Shown here piece after piece: positions 8,895 to 16,713 of a DNA stretch of 64,000 nucleotides. Location of the stretch: positions 310,001 to 374,000 of the forward strand of contig NZ_QEOL01000004.1 of assembly GCF_003096715.1 (NCBI RefSeq), written 5' to 3'. Under the pieces are notes generated by a model. That model saw nothing but the letters and a program-made list of their open reading frames with translations. It did no database searches and had not been told where the DNA came from. This DNA comes from Paraburkholderia silvatlantica (GTDB lineage Bacteria; Pseudomonadota; Gammaproteobacteria; Burkholderiales; Burkholderiaceae). Both the position numbers and the translations under genes were made by a program. Numbering within the stretch: position 1 is the first letter of the stretch; each line of letters opens with the position of its first letter.

Positions 8895-10316
8895 CTACAG
8901 CCGGTAGCCCATACGAAATCCGCCCCAGTGCCGACCGTTCACGAAGATCGGCGCGGAGGCGTCCTTCATCATCACGAACGTGCCGCCACCCATGTCGCGA
9001 CGGTAGGTTTGCAGCAGGAAGGGCTTGGTATGCGAACCGGCGGCGCGGCCCGCGCGGTCGCTGAAAATTCGATGATTGCGGCAGTTCGCGGCGTTCCACA
9101 CCGGGTCGGCGCCCTGCGGATGCGAGAACTTGCGATTATGAGTCGGTATGTAGCCGCGCGGATCGATCGCGACACAGAAGGCGACGCGTTCGTCGAACGT
9201 GAGCAGCGGTTCGAGGATCGGCGGTAGCACACGATCGGTGAAAGCCGTAAAGCGCGTCATATGCTGCTGCGGGTCCGTATTCGGCACTGGGGTGTAGACG
9301 CTGTCGAACAGATCCGCTTCGCCGATCTCGCCACGCGCGAGCGCGCCTTCGAACAGCTTGCTCACCTGGGCGGCGGCGCGCTGCACCGTCTGGATGAAGC
9401 GCGTGTCATCGGTTTCCACACCGGTTGCGGCGGAAAGCTCGATGAGCGTTTCCGAGACCTCGAGCAGCCGGCCGAGCTGATCCTTCGCCTGCACGAAGTT
9501 GCGCCCCGAATCTTCGACGCCCGCGACCATCTCGCCCACCTGGCTTTCGAGTCCATCGCATTTCGTCTCGATCTCGCCCGTGAGCTGCGCGATCTGGCCG
9601 GCGTGCTCGTCGAGCTGCATGATGGCCTGGCCGGTGCTGTGCACGGCTTCGCCGATCGTGTGCGTGCCCTCGCGCACGCGATGCGCGCGTTCGGTGTTGG
9701 CGGTGCCCTCGGCGATGAGCTGCTCGGTCTGCTGCGTGAGTTGGCCGAGTGTTTGCTCGATCTGGCCGGTGGCCTGCGCGGTCTTGGCGGAGAGGTTCTT
9801 CACCTCGGCCGCGACCACGGCGAAACTCTTGCCCGATTCGCCCGCCCGTGCCGCCTCGATAGCCGCGTTGAGCGCGAGAAGCTGGGTTTGCCGTGCGATC
9901 AGCGAGATTTCCTCGGAGACCTTCGAGACATGCACGAGCGCGCTTTTGAGCGCCCGGATCTGCGTCTCGATGACGGTGACGCTCTCCACGAGACCGTGAA
10001 TGTCGGCAAGCGACGCCTCGATGGTCTGCTGCGACTGCTGCACGGTGGCGGCGGTGCCCGTGCTCAGCGCGCGCATGGCGCGCGCAGCCGTGGCGATTTG
10101 ATGGTTGCCGGCGAGGGTGTGGGCCGCCGACTCGCGCAGGGCGTGGCAGACGTCGGTCTGACGCTGCACGCGCGCGGCGACTTCGTCGACATGGCCTGCC
10201 ACGTCGCAAATCTCGATACCGAGCCTGCCGGCGTGCGCGGCAATGTCGCCGACTACGCCGGCGGATTTTCCCGCGCGGCGGCCACCGCGCAGACCCAGCA
10301 ATCGCAAACGTGTCAT
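8895..10316 (-). CDS. Soluble methyl-accepting chemotaxis-like protein with C-terminal sensor-like region
   Basis: This 473-residue protein lacks any clear membrane segment. The central part is an MCP signalling coiled coil with the hairpin tip [21 protein letters not shown] followed by [11 protein letters not shown]. The part after about residue 345 ([14 protein letters not shown] to the end) is not coiled coil. It contains [21 protein letters not shown] and a terminal [11 protein letters not shown], and it resembles PAS/Cache-like sensory folds, which is my inference. No CheR-tether pentapeptide ends it. The start at 10316 is chosen because AAGGAGA precedes it. A longer frame to 10562 has no similarity. 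Confidence 0.82.
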   Translation of the reverse strand: MTRLRLLGLRGGRRAGKSAGVVGDIAAHAGRLGIEICDVAGHVDEVAARVQRQTDVCHALRESAAHTLAGNHQIATAARAMRALSTGTAATVQQSQQTIEASLADIHGLVESVTVIETQIRALKSALVHVSKVSEEISLIARQTQLLALNAAIEAARAGESGKSFAVVAAEVKNLSAKTAQATGQIEQTLGQLTQQTEQLIAEGTANTERAHRVREGTHTIGEAVHSTGQAIMQLDEHAGQIAQLTGEIETKCDGLESQVGEMVAGVEDSGRNFVQAKDQLGRLLEVSETLIELSAATGVETDDTRFIQTVQRAAAQVSKLFEGALARGEIGEADLFDSVYTPVPNTDPQQHMTRFTAFTDRVLPPILEPLLTFDERVAFCVAIDPRGYIPTHNRKFSHPQGADPVWNAANCRNHRIFSDRAGRAAGSHTKPFLLQTYRRDMGGGTFVMMKDASAPIFVNGRHWGGFRMGYRL

Positions 10317-10585
10317 CGGGTGTCTCCTTTGTCGATGGCGCCTGGTGCTTGAGCGCCTGGCACCATCCCATCCATGGCTGCCCGCTGCGCAACGAAAATC
10401 GCGGACAACGGCGGAAAGCTTTCTGCCCGGTCGTCGGCAGGTTCGATCGCCGGGCTTTCTGAAGTTGTTTACGGCGCGTAATACGGCGACTTGAGCGCAG
10501 GGGTGGCGCCTGGCGCTATGATCGGGAACTCGGGCGCTTCGACAGCCGGAAAAGCGGAGCAAAGGGGCGTCGCGACGGGAGCAAG

Positions 10586-10717
10586 ATGAGAGACGTGATT
10601 TTCGGCGGGAGCGTGCCGCTCGCGCTCTGGCAGCAGCTGATCCAGCTCTGGGAGCTGATCGTGATGGTGTTGCGCTTCCTCTGGGAGCTGGTGAAGCTCC
10701 TCGGCGGCGGCGGTTGA
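10586..10717 (+). CDS. Small Trp/Leu-rich ORF of 43 residues, unknown
   Basis: The frame from ATG 10586 to TGA 10717 follows GGGAG at proper distance. It encodes a short polar start (MRDVIFGGS) and then a run with [12 protein letters not shown] and [11 protein letters not shown], ending GGGG. Tryptophans recur about every 7 to 11 residues, giving an amphipathic or membrane-embedded helix with repeated WEL. It lies 18 bp before the methyltransferase and probably shares its transcript. I recognise no family. It could still be chance, since the gap is GC-rich. Confidence 0.5.
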   Translation: MRDVIFGGSVPLALWQQLIQLWELIVMVLRFLWELVKLLGGGG

Positions 10718-10735
10718 ACGACGAAAGGGCAGACG

Positions 10736-11506
10736 ATGATCGACGATTCCACCCGGCGTTTCACCGACCGGGTCGCAGACTACGTGAAATTCCGGCCGAC
10801 CTACCCCCGCGAAGTGGCGACTTTCGTGCATGTGGAGTGCGGCATCGCGCCGGGCGCGCCGGTGGCCGACATTGGCGCGGGTACTGGCCTCTCCACAAAA
10901 CTCTTTCTCGACGCGGGCCATCCGGTGACGGCCGTCGAGCCGAACGCGGCCATGCGCGCCGCGGCGGACGAGCTGCTGAGCGGCTATCAAGGCTATCGCA
11001 GCGTGGCGGGCACGGCGGAGGCGACGACGCTCGAAACCGCGAGCGTGGATCTCGTGAGCGCCGCGCAGGCGTTCCACTGGTTCCACAAGACCGATACGCA
11101 GCGCGAATTCGCGCGCATCCTCAAGCCGCGCGGCAAGATCGTACTGTTCTGGAACAGCCGCCTGCTCGAAGGCTCGGCGTTTCTGTCGGGCTACGAGGCG
11201 CTCCTGCAGCGTTTTTGCCCGGACTACGCGCGCGTGGCCGAAAGCTATCCCGACTCGGCCGCGATGGCCGACTGGTTCGGCGACGGCTTCGAGCATCGGA
11301 CCGTGTTCCCGAACGCGCAATGGCTCGACTTCGATGGCCTGCGCGGACGGCTGATGTCGTCGTCGTACGCGCCGCGCGCGGGCGACGAACGCCACGAGCC
11401 GATGCTCGCGGCGCTGCGCGAGCTGTTCGACGCGACGCAAAAGGACGGCACCGTAAACTTCGCCTACGAAACGCGCGTGTACGCCGGGCGTCCACAGCGC
11501 GTCTAG
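10736..11506 (+). CDS. Class I SAM-dependent methyltransferase
   Basis: This 256-residue protein has motif [13 protein letters not shown] near residue 43, the acidic residue ending motif II (TAVEPNAAM), and the FHWFHK stretch of the UbiE/BioC-like group. The reaction is methyl transfer from S-adenosylmethionine, and the acceptor is unknown. The ATG at 10736 follows AAAGGG. The stop codon shares a CTAG with the stop of the convergent monooxygenase. Confidence 0.88.
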   Translation: MIDDSTRRFTDRVADYVKFRPTYPREVATFVHVECGIAPGAPVADIGAGTGLSTKLFLDAGHPVTAVEPNAAMRAAADELLSGYQGYRSVAGTAEATTLETASVDLVSAAQAFHWFHKTDTQREFARILKPRGKIVLFWNSRLLEGSAFLSGYEALLQRFCPDYARVAESYPDSAAMADWFGDGFEHRTVFPNAQWLDFDGLRGRLMSSSYAPRAGDERHEPMLAALRELFDATQKDGTVNFAYETRVYAGRPQRV

Positions 11507-13008
11507 CGCTCGAACGCGTAGTCGGCGGTGCGCACGCGGCGCGTTCTGCGGCGGAACATGAACGTGAAGCCGGGCCACAGCGCGGTGTTCTTGCCCGCCT
11601 GCGTGAGGTAGTAGCTGCGGCAGCCCGACTGCCACACGGTGCGCGCGAAGCGCGCTTGCACGCGCGCGTTCCAGCTTTGCTGCGCCTCGGCGCGGACTTC
11701 CATCGTGCGGGCGCCCGAGCGCTGCAACGCCCGGATGCAGGCTGCGATATAGGCGACATGCGACTCGATCATGTAGATCATCGAGTTGTGCCCGAGCGCC
11801 GTGTTCGGCCCGATCACGAAGAAGAGATTCGGGAAGCCCGCGATGCTCGCGCCGAGGTAGGCCTCGGGGCCGTCGCGCCGCCACGTCTCGCCGAGGTCCT
11901 GGCCGCCGACGCCCGTCACGTGGAAAGGCGCGTCCACGTCGTTGACCTGAAAGCCCGTGCCGCAGACGATCGCGTCATAAGGCCGATGCGTGCCGTCGGC
12001 GGTGACGATGCCGTCGGCGACGACCTCGCGGATCGCGTCGGTCACCAGCTCGACGTTGGGCTGCGCGAGGGCGGGGTAGTAGTCGTTCGAGAGCAGCACG
12101 CGCTTGCAGCCCAGCAGGTAGTCGGGCGTGAGACGCGCGCGCAAGTCGGGGTCTTTGACCTTGCGCGCGAGGTAGCTCAGCGCGAACTTCGTCGGCGTCC
12201 TGAGCAGGCGCGGCTCCACCGCGAAGCCAAGCGCACGCGCTTCGTGCTGCCAGTAAATCCTCGCGCGCGCCACGCGTTGCGCAAAGGGCATGTGCCGATA
12301 AATCCAGCGCCAGCGCTCGCTGATGGCGCGGTCGCGCCGCGGCATGATCCATGGCGGCGTGCGCTGAAACACCGTGAGCTGCACCGCGCGCGGCTGGATA
12401 TGCGGCACGAACTGGATCGCGCTCGCACCGGTGCCGATCACGGCGATGCGCTTGCCTTCGAGCGCGTAGTCGTGGTCCCAGCGCGCCGAGTGGAAGAGCT
12501 TGCCTTCGAAGCGCTCGATGCCCGCGATAGGCGGCAGCGCCGGGCGCGAGAGCGGACCGTTCGCGGCGATCACGATATCGGCTTCGATCGTCGTGATCGC
12601 GCCGTCGCGCTCGATCTCCACCTGCCAGACGCCGCGAGCCTCCAGGAAGCGCGCCGCGCATACGCGCGAACGGTATTCGATGAAGCGCTCGACATCGTAC
12701 TTGTGCGCGCAATGGCGCAGGTAGTCGAGAATTTCGCGCTGCGGCGCGAAGGTGCGCGTCCACGCCGGATTCAGCTCGAACGAAAACGAGTAGAGGTGCG
12801 AAGGAATATCGCAGGCGGCGCCCGGATAGGCGTTGTCGCGCCAGGTGCCGCCGAGGCCTTCGGCTGCTTCATAGATCGTGAACGATTCCACGCCCATGCG
12901 ACGCAGCCGGATCGCCATGCCGATACCGGAAAAGCCGCTGCCGATAATGGCGATGCGCAGCGCGCTCCCGTTGCCGAGCGCTTCTTTGGCCATGTGTGCG
13001 TCCGCCAT
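11503..13008 (-). CDS. Flavin-binding monooxygenase, Baeyer-Villiger type
   Basis: This 501-residue protein has the FAD Rossmann motif IIGSGFSGIGMA at about residue 20 and the NADPH motif VIGTGASA near 200. Between them is FEGKLFHSARWDHD, matching the Baeyer-Villiger fingerprint FXGXXXHXXXW. It also has WRDNAYPGAACDIPSHLYSFSF, typical of this group. It is expected to insert oxygen into ketones or to oxidise soft nucleophiles, and the substrate is unknown. An alternative start five codons later (12993) is possible, and neither site has a strong Shine-Dalgarno sequence. The gene is convergent with the methyltransferase. Confidence 0.9.
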   Translation of the reverse strand: MADAHMAKEALGNGSALRIAIIGSGFSGIGMAIRLRRMGVESFTIYEAAEGLGGTWRDNAYPGAACDIPSHLYSFSFELNPAWTRTFAPQREILDYLRHCAHKYDVERFIEYRSRVCAARFLEARGVWQVEIERDGAITTIEADIVIAANGPLSRPALPPIAGIERFEGKLFHSARWDHDYALEGKRIAVIGTGASAIQFVPHIQPRAVQLTVFQRTPPWIMPRRDRAISERWRWIYRHMPFAQRVARARIYWQHEARALGFAVEPRLLRTPTKFALSYLARKVKDPDLRARLTPDYLLGCKRVLLSNDYYPALAQPNVELVTDAIREVVADGIVTADGTHRPYDAIVCGTGFQVNDVDAPFHVTGVGGQDLGETWRRDGPEAYLGASIAGFPNLFFVIGPNTALGHNSMIYMIESHVAYIAACIRALQRSGARTMEVRAEAQQSWNARVQARFARTVWQSGCRSYYLTQAGKNTALWPGFTFMFRRRTRRVRTADYAFER

Positions 13009-13039
13009 TATGTGTGATGTGCCGGGTTCCGCGCCGATG

Positions 13040-13066
13040 CAAAACGGGCTCCGTGAAGGAGCCCGT
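13040..13066 (-). terminator. Terminator of the pspA-TPR operon
   Basis: A perfect 9-bp stem (13044-13052 with 13058-13066) has a TTTT tract on the minus-strand side (AAAA at 13041-13044). It follows the TPR gene stop by about 40 bp. Confidence 0.8.
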
Positions 13067-13104
13067 CGTTGCTCGAGCGGCGTGCGCCGGGAAGCCTCAG
13101 GCGT

Positions 13105-14271
13105 TCAGGAGTTGTTCCAGTCGTCCGAGCTGTCGTTGCTGCCCATGTCGACACCGCCGCCGCCCGAACCGTCGTCCCAGTCGTTCGATCCCTGACCAAA
13201 GTCGAGACCGCCGCCATTATTGCCGTCGCGCTGAACCCGGCGGCCTTCGTCGTCGACAAACACATCGCGCTCGATCACGCGGTCGCGGCCCTGGTTGAGT
13301 GCTTCGCCGAGCAGCACGCCCGTGAGCAGGCCACCCATGCCGCCCATGCCACCGCCGCCTTGCTGCACGATGACCTGCGGCGGTTGCTGTGGCGGCGCAG
13401 GCGGATACTGCGGCTGACGTCCGAAGGCGGCGTCGGCTTCTCGCGCGTAGGTGGAGTTGCTGCCGTAGTCTGGCGCCGCAGGCTGCGCATTCGGATCGGG
13501 CCGGCCTTCGGCGCGCGCCTTGAGGCTTGCGAACTGACGCTCGAGATCCTCGATCTCATACGGCGGCCGCGGATTCGCGCTGTTCGAGAGCGTTTCGACG
13601 AGGCTGCGCAACTGCGCTTCAAGTCCTTCGACTTCCTTTTCGAGCGCTTCGTGGCCGGGCGCGGTCGAGAGCTTCACGTCGAGCTTGAGCGAACGCACGC
13701 CGTTGAGCAGTTCGGTGGCGCGCTTGAGCTGGTCGCGGCGGTCGTCGCCGGCCTTTGCGTCTTCGGTGGACTTCGCGCGGCGCAGCGTCCAGCGCAGCAC
13801 AAGCGCGATGCCGACCAGCAAGATGACGATACCAATCCACATGCCCATACCAGGACCTCGCTTCTGTGGCGCGGGCGCAGCCAACTGCTGTTGCGTGAAC
13901 GGGTTGCCCGTGCTGTTCGTGTTGACACTGCCGGCGCGCGAAGCGTCGGAACGAATCTTCGCTTCGACCTGGGCGAAACGTTGCGGCTGGGTGAAGCGAA
14001 TTTGCGGATCGAGCGACTTCGCCTGCTCGACCTGGGTGAGCGCGTCGCTGTAACGCCCTTCGCGGTCGAGCACCTGGGCGTAGAGGTAGTGCGCGCGAGC
14101 GTTGTCCGGATGCGCCTTCAGGACTTCGGTCAGGCCGGAGTCGGCGCGCTGCCAGTCGCCCTGGGACATCGCGGATTCGATCTGCTGCACGCCAGGCACG
14201 GCGAACGCCACGCCGCCCGTGAAGGCGAGCGACGCGACAGCGATGCTGGCAGCGGAAAGAAACTTTTTCAT
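13105..14271 (-). CDS. TPR-containing membrane protein with Gly/Asp-rich tail, partner of PspA
   Basis: This 388-residue protein has a signal-like segment (MKKFLSAASIAVASLAF), then TPR-like repeats over roughly residues 28-95 (DWQRADSGLTEVLKAHPDN, AHYLYAQVLDREGRYSDAL). A membrane span around MWIGIVILLVGIALVL lies near residue 143. A charged coiled region follows, then a Pro/Gln-rich part, GGGGMGGMGG, and a tail rich in Gly, Asp, Asn, Ser and Trp. The tail resembles the low-complexity ends of TPM-type proteins only in style. It follows pspA in one operon, so a membrane-stress role is inferred. A start six codons upstream (14289) has a better GGAG and is possible. Confidence 0.78.
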   Translation of the reverse strand: MKKFLSAASIAVASLAFTGGVAFAVPGVQQIESAMSQGDWQRADSGLTEVLKAHPDNARAHYLYAQVLDREGRYSDALTQVEQAKSLDPQIRFTQPQRFAQVEAKIRSDASRAGSVNTNSTGNPFTQQQLAAPAPQKRGPGMGMWIGIVILLVGIALVLRWTLRRAKSTEDAKAGDDRRDQLKRATELLNGVRSLKLDVKLSTAPGHEALEKEVEGLEAQLRSLVETLSNSANPRPPYEIEDLERQFASLKARAEGRPDPNAQPAAPDYGSNSTYAREADAAFGRQPQYPPAPPQQPPQVIVQQGGGGMGGMGGLLTGVLLGEALNQGRDRVIERDVFVDDEGRRVQRDGNNGGGLDFGQGSNDWDDGSGGGGVDMGSNDSSDDWNNS

Positions 14272-14398
14272 GTTGCAGGCCGGGCGCATTGACGCCCGTC
14301 TCCATGGCATTCGATACGGGGATGCGGCGCTATCGGGCGCCTGCCGGCTACATCGGCCGCACGGACCATGCCGCGCCGCATCCAGCACGCCGGCGCGC

Positions 14399-15079
14399 TT
14401 ACTGTGCGGGCGTGTTCATCTGCTTCTTGAGCGCCTCGAGGCGCTCGTCCACCGACGGACCCTTGTTGAGCGCCGCGAGCTTGTCGTCGAGCGCCTTGCC
14501 GCTCGACTGGTCGGACGAATTCAGGCGGGCGTCCGAGCGCGCGTTCGACAGCGCGACCTTCTCTTCCAGCTTCTGGAAGTCGCCGTCGAGATTCTTCCCG
14601 CCGATGCCGCCCAGCGCCGTAGCGGCGACATCCTTCGCCTGGGCGATCTGCTGCTTCGCCTGCAGGATGTTCGAGCGCGCGTTCAGGTCGTTGCGGCGCT
14701 GGCGCATGTCGTCGATCTGCTGCTTTAGCTGGTCGACCGACGGTTCGAGCTTGGCGAGTTCGCCTGCGAGCGCATCGCGTTCGGCTTCGGCGGTTTGCTG
14801 CGCGCCGAGCGCTTCGCGTGCGAGCGCTTCGTCGCCCGATTGCAGCGCGCGCTTCGCGCCGTCTTCGTACTTCTTCGCCTTGTCGGCGGCCACGTCGCGC
14901 TTGCTTTGCTGCGTCGCGACCTGCGCCTGGATCTCGACAAGCGAGTTCTCCGCGCGGGCGATGCTGTCGTCGAGCTCACGCACGATCTGGCGCGCGTCGC
15001 GCGACGGATCCTGCACCGAGTCGGCGGCGTCGTTGAGCAGGCCCTTGACGGTGCGGGAGATGGAGTCGAAAAGCGACAT
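14399..15079 (-). CDS. pspA: PspA/IM30 family membrane-stress protein
   Basis: This 226-residue protein begins MSLFDSISRTVKGLLNDAAD, the amphipathic N-terminal helix that binds membranes. DPSRDARQIVRELDDSIA and long coiled-coil helices to about residue 160 follow, as in PspA and Vipp1. The ATG at 15079 follows GGAGG closely. A longer frame to 15211 has no family similarity. PspA proteins form rings or helical assemblies at damaged inner membrane. No pspF, pspB or pspC is nearby. The downstream TPR protein is the only visible partner. Confidence 0.9.
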   Translation of the reverse strand: MSLFDSISRTVKGLLNDAADSVQDPSRDARQIVRELDDSIARAENSLVEIQAQVATQQSKRDVAADKAKKYEDGAKRALQSGDEALAREALGAQQTAEAERDALAGELAKLEPSVDQLKQQIDDMRQRRNDLNARSNILQAKQQIAQAKDVAATALGGIGGKNLDGDFQKLEEKVALSNARSDARLNSSDQSSGKALDDKLAALNKGPSVDERLEALKKQMNTPAQ

Positions 15080-15467
15080 GAATTCCTCCGGTGAAATGAG
15101 ATCGGCCACGGCGGGCCGAGGTGCGTGTATGCGGTTTGGCCTCACGCGCCTGCCGGCAGAGGGCTGATCCATCTGCCAGCTTACGCCGCTTTGCGCCTCG
15201 TGCGCATGCACGGCGCAAATCGGGGCGAGTGCGGCAATTGCAATAGCGTGAAGGTGTTTTCTTGCACGCGTGTGTTCATCGGGACGGGGCCTGGCTCGCG
15301 CGGCGCGAGCACCGCTGCAGGCGGCGTGCCGCCATCGATCGATCGCGGATATTACACCACGGCCCGTCTTAAAAGGGACTTAAAGGAATCGGGCCGACAG
15401 AGCGCTTGCGCTCGCATGGGCAAGCGGGTGTCAAGCCGTGAGCATGGCGGCGCGGATGCGGCCCGTG
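15080..15467. other. Intergenic region upstream of pspA
   Basis: This 388-bp gap must carry the pspA promoter, and it follows the ribbon-helix-helix gene, which reads in the same direction. I searched for a sigma-54 type promoter (GG-N10-GC with good flanks) on the minus strand and saw no convincing match. Two near-repeats of CTTAAA-GG occur around 15369-15390. No other structure was recognised. Confidence 0.35.
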
Positions 15468-16115
15468 TCAAGCGTATTTGCCGCCTTCGGGCGCGGCGTC
15501 GCCACTGCTGGCTTCGTCGCGTGGATCGCTTGCCTCGCGCCGCGAGCGGGCGAAGGGCGCGGAGCTCAGCGGCTGCAGCGGTTCGGCGTCCAGCGATTGC
15601 GCCGCGGCCGTGTCGAGCGCGGCGCTTTGCGCTGCGGCGGCCGATTCGGCGCTTAGGCGTGCGACAGCCTGGGCGATTTCGCGCGCGGCATGGCTCACGT
15701 CCGCCTCGTCGGTGTGCGCGGCGGGCAGGGGGGCGACCGCGTCGTCGCGAATGGCCGCAGCCGCTTCGCTATCGGCGAGCGCATCGTCCTTTTGCGCGTC
15801 GGAGCTTGTTGCCGCGCTCGCGCCGATCGCCGCAGCACCCGCACCCGTAGGCGGCCGGATCGCGCCCGCACGGCCTGCGCGCAGCGGCTTCGCCGCCTTT
15901 TGCAGCACCTGGGCGAGGGCGTCGGGCTGACGCGGCGCGTTCAGCCGGTCGACGATGCTCGCGGCCTTCACCTGATCGCTCGTGGCGCTGAACGCGATCA
16001 CGGCGCGGCGCATGAGTTCGCTGATGCTGATGCCGAGTTCGTCGGCGGTGGCGGAGATCGCGCGTTTTTGCGCGGGCGTAACGAAGACGACGATGCGTTC
16101 GCTGGGCTTGTTCAT
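15468..16115 (-). CDS. Ribbon-helix-helix-like protein with Ala-rich tail
   Basis: This 215-residue protein has an N-terminal 45-residue module, RIVVFVTPAQKRAISATADELG then ISISELMRRAV, which fits a ribbon-helix-helix DNA-binding fold. The rest, from about residue 60, is low-complexity Ala/Asp/Ser with no conserved domain. It stands alone between two long gaps. A regulator role is inferred from the N-terminus only. No toxin partner is adjacent. Confidence 0.7.
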   Translation of the reverse strand: MNKPSERIVVFVTPAQKRAISATADELGISISELMRRAVIAFSATSDQVKAASIVDRLNAPRQPDALAQVLQKAAKPLRAGRAGAIRPPTGAGAAAIGASAATSSDAQKDDALADSEAAAAIRDDAVAPLPAAHTDEADVSHAAREIAQAVARLSAESAAAAQSAALDTAAAQSLDAEPLQPLSSAPFARSRREASDPRDEASSGDAAPEGGKYA

Positions 16116-16713
16116 GATCGACGGGCCGTTGGGTCGGCTTCGTATGACGTCGGTTTGCCTGCCTGCGCAACAGCTTTTGCAAGAATGGATGCGTGCTCGC
16201 CTAGGCGCGGACAGGGGCGTGTAGCAGATCTTTCATCATAAGACGAGCGCGCCGATGCGCAATCGGAAGGTGCGCGACCAGGAACAACCCTGCCTGCAAG
16301 AATCTGCCGTCAACAACCCGTCGACGCCTGATTTGTCGCGCGGTATGGGGCGGCTACGAAACTTTCCGCGCATAAAGCCACGTCTGGCACAAGCGAGCGC
16401 CCGGAGTGCCAAAAAATCGGGCAGGACGCGTTTCCCAAGAAACTCTTACAAAAAAAGCGCGACCCGGCGCCCGCGATTTCTTTAGAATGCGCTGTTACAT
16501 TTCGCGAATGGCGCCTGAACGGGCGCGTATTCGCGTGTGGCGTGCCGTAGTGCGCGCCGCGCGGCCGGACGGGGGCGTTGCCGGTCGCGCCGCGTCGCCG
16601 GGTTTGAGCTGGCGACGTCGTATGCCGCATTGGCGCCATGACGCCGTGGTCGAGATCCATGCGCGCGAGTTGCGCGCAGCCGGCGCGCGCGAGACGCGCC
16701 CATCATTCCAGTC
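16116..16713. other. Intergenic region upstream of the PBP1A gene
   Basis: This 598-bp gap contains an A-rich patch at 16447-16456 and a TTTAGAAT sequence near 16480 that could serve as a -10 for the PBP gene, although no good -35 is correctly spaced. Open frames through the rest look like GC-driven chance frames. No tRNA or known RNA was recognised. Confidence 0.35.

Noticed and set aside
9261..10352. A 363-codon plus-strand frame opposite the chemoreceptor-like gene
   Set aside because: It is a mirror of the coiled-coil codons in the real gene, with no recognisable motif or ribosome site.
15080..15467. A sigma-54 promoter for pspA by analogy with E. coli
   Set aside because: No sequence close to TGGCAC-N5-TTGC could be found on the minus strand in this gap, and no pspF is adjacent.
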